Part shown: piece after piece, positions 43,130-45,914 of the stretch
Numbering within the stretch: position 1 is the stretch's first letter
Layout: each line of letters begins with the position of its first letter
From: Bacteroidota bacterium
GTDB taxonomy: Bacteria; Bacteroidota; Ignavibacteria; Kapaibacteriales; UBA961
Direction of reading: 5' to 3'
DNA: 45,914 bases
NCBI GenBank assembly: GCA_020852855.1
Contig: JADZAA010000012.1
Span: 1 to 45,914 of the forward strand
Translations under genes and position numbers: made by a program
Notes under the pieces: model-generated
What the model was told of the DNA's origin: nothing
The model's database searches: none
The model's input: only the letters and a program-made list of their open reading frames with translations

Positions 43130-44070
43130 TATTTCACGCCGAGTTTTTGTTTGAAATACTCCATTGTTTTCAACAGCCCTTCGCGGCGATTGACTTTCGG
43201 ATCCCATCTCAAAATAGTCCGTGCGCGAGTGATATCCGGTTGGCGTACTTTGGGGTCGTCGGCCGGTAAATCCATAAAAATTATATCGCTTGCCGAGTTT
43301 GCAATTTCAGCGATTTCACGCGCAAGTTCCAGCATGGTAATTTCATCGGGATTGCCTATATTGACAGGTTCGGCCTCGTCGGACAGCAATAAACGATAGA
43401 TGCCGTCTATCAAATCGTCAACATAACATACAGAGCGCGTTTGACTACCGTCGCCGAACACCGTAAGCGATTCACCGCGCAATGCTTGCGACATAAAAGC
43501 CGGAATGGCACGGCCGTCTTCCACGCGCATTCTCGGGCCGTAAGTATTGAAAATTCTGACTATTCTAGTATCTACGCCGTGATAACGCCTATACGCCATA
43601 GTCATAGCCTCCGCAAAACGCTTGGCCTCGTCGTACACGCCTCGCATACCGATAGGGTTGACATTGCCCCAATAACTTTCGGACTGCGGATGAATAAGCG
43701 GATCGCCATAGACTTCGGAAGTACTGGCAAGCAGAAAACGAGCATTTTTCGCTTTTGCCAAACCGAGTGCTTTATGAGTTCCAAGCGAGCCTACTTTCAG
43801 CGTTTGAATAGGCAATCGCAAGTAATCTATAGGCGAAGCAGGCGAGGCAAAATGCAGGATATAATCAAGTTCACCGGCTACGTAAATGTAATTCGTTACG
43901 TCGTGATGAACAAAAGTAAAGTGCTTGGAGCCGACAAGATGCGCGATATTATCGGGCGAGCCGGTAACTAAATTATCCATGCAGACTACATCATGCCCTT
44001 CGGCTACAAATCGTTCGCAAAGATGAGAACCAAGGAAACCGGCACCGCCGGTAATTAAAACGCGAGCCAT
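43129..44070 (-). CDS. UDP-glucuronate decarboxylase (UDP-xylose synthase), extended SDR
   Basis: The 313-residue protein matches the UXS family. NAD binding is at GGAGFLGS (8-15). [11 protein letters not shown] (73-83) is a UXS hallmark, and the catalytic set lies in [10 protein letters not shown] (115-124) and Tyr146-x3-Lys150 ([12 protein letters not shown]). [12 protein letters not shown] (133-144) is also typical, with GMRG where GPRS is more usual. The reaction is UDP-glucuronate to UDP-xylose in the cytoplasm, feeding a xylose-containing polysaccharide. A related dTDP- or UDP-4-keto enzyme is less likely given the ASPASP motif. It lies 24 nt after the DUF4349 gene and overlaps the next gene by 1 nt. 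Confidence 0.9.
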   Translation of the reverse strand: MARVLITGGAGFLGSHLCERFVAEGHDVVCMDNLVTGSPDNIAHLVGSKHFTFVHHDVTNYIYVAGELDYILHFASPASPIDYLRLPIQTLKVGSLGTHKALGLAKAKNARFLLASTSEVYGDPLIHPQSESYWGNVNPIGMRGVYDEAKRFAEAMTMAYRRYHGVDTRIVRIFNTYGPRMRVEDGRAIPAFMSQALRGESLTVFGDGSQTRSVCYVDDLIDGIYRLLLSDEAEPVNIGNPDEITMLELAREIAEIANSASDIIFMDLPADDPKVRQPDITRARTILRWDPKVNRREGLLKTMEYFKQKLGVK

Positions 44071-44094
44071 AGTAAAGTTGAAAGTAAAACAATT

Positions 44095-44976
44095 CTAAGG
44101 TTGTTTCTCGGCAGAGCGCTCGGCGGACGGCTTGCGAGAACGGCGAATAATACGCCGCAGGAAATACACGCCTATTGCAAGTATCAATAAGAACGGCCAA
44201 GTATTTACAAGTCCGATAAGCACGCTGATTGCGCCGTTCCACCCGTTAACTATTCCTCTGACGAATCGTGCGCCGAAACTGTTTTCGGGCAAAGCTACTG
44301 TCGAGGTCTCGTACCACATAACCTCTATGGCAGAATATTGCTCTTGATTGTAAAGATAATTCAGCCGCCCCTGCGACGACTCGATTTCCGAGCGAATCGT
44401 ACCGATTTTTTCTTCAATTTCAAGGATTTCCGATATGCTTTTTGCTTGTTTAAGCAATTCGCGATAGCGCATTTCAACGTCTTTTTTGGCTGCGAGCCGC
44501 GCCGAAACATCAATAAATTCGGCGGTTACGTCGTCAGTTTTTACATTTCTGCTTTCTACCGTAAGAGCAACGGCGGATATTTCTTTTAAAGTTGCATCAA
44601 ATTTTTCCGCCGGAACACGAAATATAGCCGAAACTTGCTGTGAATATACATTGCGTTCGTATTCCTCGTGTGCAATGTATCCGCCCGAACGGGTTACGGC
44701 GGCACGGATTATTTTTCCGGCCGCTTCCACATTCTCCACCCTCAAATGTAAGTTCGCCGTATAAATAAGTTTGCGCGATTGCGGAAACGTTTTGTCAACG
44801 ACCGGCGACAAAGATTTGTCATTGGCAGTCGCCTCTCCGCCTATTTTTGCATCGGACGGCGAAATTGCCTCCGTTTTGATAAACTGCCCGTCTACGATTT
44901 CGGATTTATCGTCGCAACCATATACCGCGATAAATGCCGACACAACCAAAGCAACAGAAAAAATGCGGCTTCGCAT
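44095..44976 (-). CDS. DUF4349-domain membrane lipoprotein
   Basis: The 293 residues start with a signal and lipobox-like AVYGC (Cys21, followed by Asp-Asp). A polar linker follows, then the DUF4349 domain (about 68-250): KLIYTANLHLRVENVEAAGK, then SGGYIAHEE, a long coiled-coil (about 160-210, RLAAKKDVEMRYRELLKQA) and the short GRLNYLYNQEQYSAIEV. A hydrophobic segment at about 248-270 (LVNTWPFLLILAIGVYFL) forms a membrane helix, and the basic tail is cytoplasmic. This lipoprotein-plus-helix layout is normal for DUF4349. Function is not known for the family. It is 17 nt after a small membrane-protein gene. Confidence 0.85.
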   Translation of the reverse strand: MRSRIFSVALVVSAFIAVYGCDDKSEIVDGQFIKTEAISPSDAKIGGEATANDKSLSPVVDKTFPQSRKLIYTANLHLRVENVEAAGKIIRAAVTRSGGYIAHEEYERNVYSQQVSAIFRVPAEKFDATLKEISAVALTVESRNVKTDDVTAEFIDVSARLAAKKDVEMRYRELLKQAKSISEILEIEEKIGTIRSEIESSQGRLNYLYNQEQYSAIEVMWYETSTVALPENSFGARFVRGIVNGWNGAISVLIGLVNTWPFLLILAIGVYFLRRIIRRSRKPSAERSAEKQP

Positions 44977-44993
44977 TTTACACTCCGTATAAA

Positions 44994-45206
44994 TTATCGG
45001 TCATTTTGGAAATACTTTTTCTGCAAAAACCGCGCAAAAAACAAAACGCCTACACTTGACGCAAGGGCACAGCCGCTTGCGAGCAAATAGAGCCAATTTC
45101 CTATAAATAAATAACTTACAAAGAAAGCAACCGCTGCAATGAAATTTGTTGCACTAAGCGTTCTCATCGCCTTGCGCATAGCGGTAGGTGCGGCAGAGTT
45201 ATTCAT
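44994..45206 (-). CDS. Small two-helix membrane protein
   Basis: This 70-residue frame has two hydrophobic segments (FIAAVAFFVSYLFIG and YLLASGCALASSVGVLFF) between a polar N-terminus and a basic tail (ARFLQKKYFQNDR). I do not recognise it. Its 17-nt spacing to the DUF4349 gene and a candidate promoter upstream argue for a real gene; in-frame ATGs at codons 10 and 14 are alternative starts. Confidence 0.6.
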   Translation of the reverse strand: MNNSAAPTAMRKAMRTLSATNFIAAVAFFVSYLFIGNWLYLLASGCALASSVGVLFFARFLQKKYFQNDR

Positions 45207-45235
45207 AACAATTCCGAAAACGTTGAAACTTTATG

Positions 45236-45268
45236 CAAAATTACATAAAAAAGCGGCGGCTGTTGCAA
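45236..45268 (-). promoter_or_regulatory. Candidate promoter of the small-protein / DUF4349 operon
   Basis: TAATTTTG (45243-45236, minus strand) is an exact TAnnTTTG -7 box, and TTG lies 22 nt upstream (45268-45266), slightly longer than the 20-nt spacing at the tRNA promoters. The start codon is 30 nt further on. Confidence 0.45.
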
Positions 45269-45332
45269 TGCTTTGCAAGCGACTGCAAAATCGGTCGCAT
45301 CTGTGCAAAAGAAGTTACGAACATAATTTTTA

Positions 45333-45364
45333 TTTGCTCATCTGCATTCAAAGCCGTATTTTTG
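45333..45364 (+). promoter_or_regulatory. Promoter of tRNA-Thr(TGT), Bacteroidota type
   Basis: TTTG (45333-45336), a 20-nt spacer and TATTTTTG (45357-45364) match both consensus boxes exactly. The tRNA starts 14 nt downstream. Confidence 0.75.
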
Positions 45365-45377
45365 TATACTCTATGCC

Positions 45378-45450
45378 GCCACGTTAGCTCAGCTGGCAGA
45401 GCAGCTGATTTGTAATCAGCAGGTCGTTGGTTCAAGTCCGACACGTGGCT
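45378..45450 (+). tRNA. tRNA-Thr (anticodon TGT)
   Basis: A 73-nt cloverleaf: acceptor GCCACGT/ACGTGGC, D arm GCTC/GAGC, anticodon stem GCTGA/TCAGC with loop TTTGTAA (anticodon TGT, codons ACA and ACG), T arm GTTGG/CCGAC with loop TTCAAGT. The CCA end is not encoded. A terminator hairpin follows after 4 nt. Confidence 0.95.
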
Positions 45451-45453
45451 CTC

Positions 45454-45497
45454 GCACTAAGCCCCTTGCAAAGTAACAACTTGCAAGGGGCTTGTGC
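45454..45497 (+). terminator. Strong hairpin terminator after tRNA-Thr(TGT)
   Basis: The 13-bp perfect stem AAGCCCCTTGCAA/TTGCAAGGGGCTT extends by GCAC/GTGC across a one-base bulge, with a 9-nt loop. The sequence after it is only mildly T-rich. Confidence 0.7.
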
Positions 45498-45722
45498 TTA
45501 TTTAACAATGACTTACGCCGCTTTATATAACTTCGTGCAAACTTTCTTTTTCTGTATGCCGCAAAATTAGATTTTTATAGATTAAAATAAATTCACGTGC
45601 AATTCAATAGGTTTTGGTCAAATGTAGGTCAAACATCTTTACCTGTTTCAATATGAGGCTGAATACACGTTAGGTCTTAAATACAATATAGCACATATTA
45701 AACAATTCTATAAGAGGCGGAT
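45498..45722. other. Non-coding stretch between tRNA-Thr and the IS30 remnant
   Basis: I see no gene here. A direct repeat GGTCAAA-tgta-GGTCAAA (45616-45633) is the only structure. The part nearest the transposase end (about 45690-45722) may be the terminal part of the insertion sequence; the end of the element and a target duplication cannot be fixed without a second copy. Confidence 0.4.
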
Positions 45723-45914
45723 TCAACAGTCAAGTGCAACAGAGTGAAAAAATGTTGAGAATACTTGACTTGGCGTTTTGACATTCAGCACCTTTCGCGG
45801 TCTGTTGTTTAATCGTCTCATTACTCATCTATTTCCTCTTGTTTTACGTTGTCTAATTGTTGCTCCTTCGGAAAATACTGACGTATCAGACCATTGGTAT
45901 TTTCATTTGTTCCA
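45723..45914 (-). pseudogene. C-terminal end of an IS30-family transposase, frameshifted and cut by the window edge
   Basis: On the minus strand one frame reads GTNENTNGLIRQYFPKEQ (from 45913), the catalytic-Glu block of IS30-type DDE transposases, and runs to a TAA at 45823-45821. A second frame continues from 45821 as MRRLNNRPRKVLNVKTPS to a TGA at 45725-45723, matching the family's C-terminal RLNxRPRKxLxxxTPxxxF block. In intact genes these are one frame. One base is missing at about 45822-45823, so this copy is probably dead, unless it is a sequencing error or a recoding site. The coding end overlaps the expected inverted repeat of such elements. Confidence 0.85.

Overview
The window looks like chromosomal DNA from a member of the Bacteroidota/Chlorobi group, probably a Kapabacteria- or Ignavibacteria-like lineage. 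This is inferred from gene content, not from a marker search. The evidence is a type IX secretion system (T9SS) PorU-PorV pair, a PorE-like lipoprotein, three giant 'choice-of-anchor D' proteins with T9SS C-terminal sorting domains, and three tRNA promoters of the Bacteroidota form (TTG, 20-nt spacer, TATTTT[T/C]G). I found no rRNA, CRISPR array, prophage or complete insertion sequence. Both ends of the window lie in or next to probable mobile DNA: a truncated glycosyltransferase beside an unidentified partial ORF on the left, and a frameshifted IS30-family transposase end on the right. That is the usual pattern where a draft contig stops at a repeat.

Layout. 1-5.6 kb: surface-glycan genes (truncated GT4, tRNA-Thr(CGT), a GT-like protein coupled to a GT4, a MATE flippase-type transporter, a membrane GT2). 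5.6-14.5 kb: an outer-membrane barrel protein, an L,D-transpeptidase-like lipoprotein with a YbbR-domain protein, then MscS channel, FAA hydrolase, PurH, an SDR epimerase, peptide deformylase and a ComEA-like HhH protein, nearly all on the minus strand. 14.7-29 kb: two tandem paralogous VWA / beta-propeller / choice-of-anchor D secreted proteins (1442 and 1564 codons), a Tat-exported LD-carboxypeptidase, and a third relative (1248 codons) with a WD40-like propeller and no VWA head. 29-32 kb (plus strand): a DUF4920 protein, an OmpA-family protein with two OmpA-like modules, and a MarR regulator behind a probable operator. 32-40.3 kb (minus): a PorE-like PD40/OmpA lipoprotein, prfB with a programmed +1 frameshift, porV, porU. 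40.5-45.2 kb (minus): tRNA-Gly(GCC), lipB, GT4, an unknown membrane protein, UDP-glucuronate decarboxylase, a DUF4349 lipoprotein and a small membrane protein. 45.3-45.9 kb: tRNA-Thr(TGT), its terminator, non-coding DNA and the IS30 remnant.

How the parts fit. PorU (sortase) and PorV (its outer-membrane shuttle) process T9SS cargo, and the three giant proteins, which carry T9SS-type C-termini, are obvious local candidates for that cargo. The PorE-like protein could anchor the machinery to peptidoglycan. The glycosyltransferases, UDP-xylose-forming decarboxylase and MATE protein fit synthesis of a surface polysaccharide, possibly the A-LPS-type anchor that PorU attaches to cargo; that last link is inference. 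The remaining genes are housekeeping (translation, purine, lipoate) or cell-wall maintenance.

I found no clearly new enzymatic system. The most notable items are the modular giant-protein family, the prfB recoding site that hides the true start of RF2, a perfect 24-bp palindrome in a divergent intergenic region, an overlapping inverted-repeat operator in front of the MarR gene, and a small unknown membrane protein translationally coupled to the sugar-nucleotide decarboxylase.
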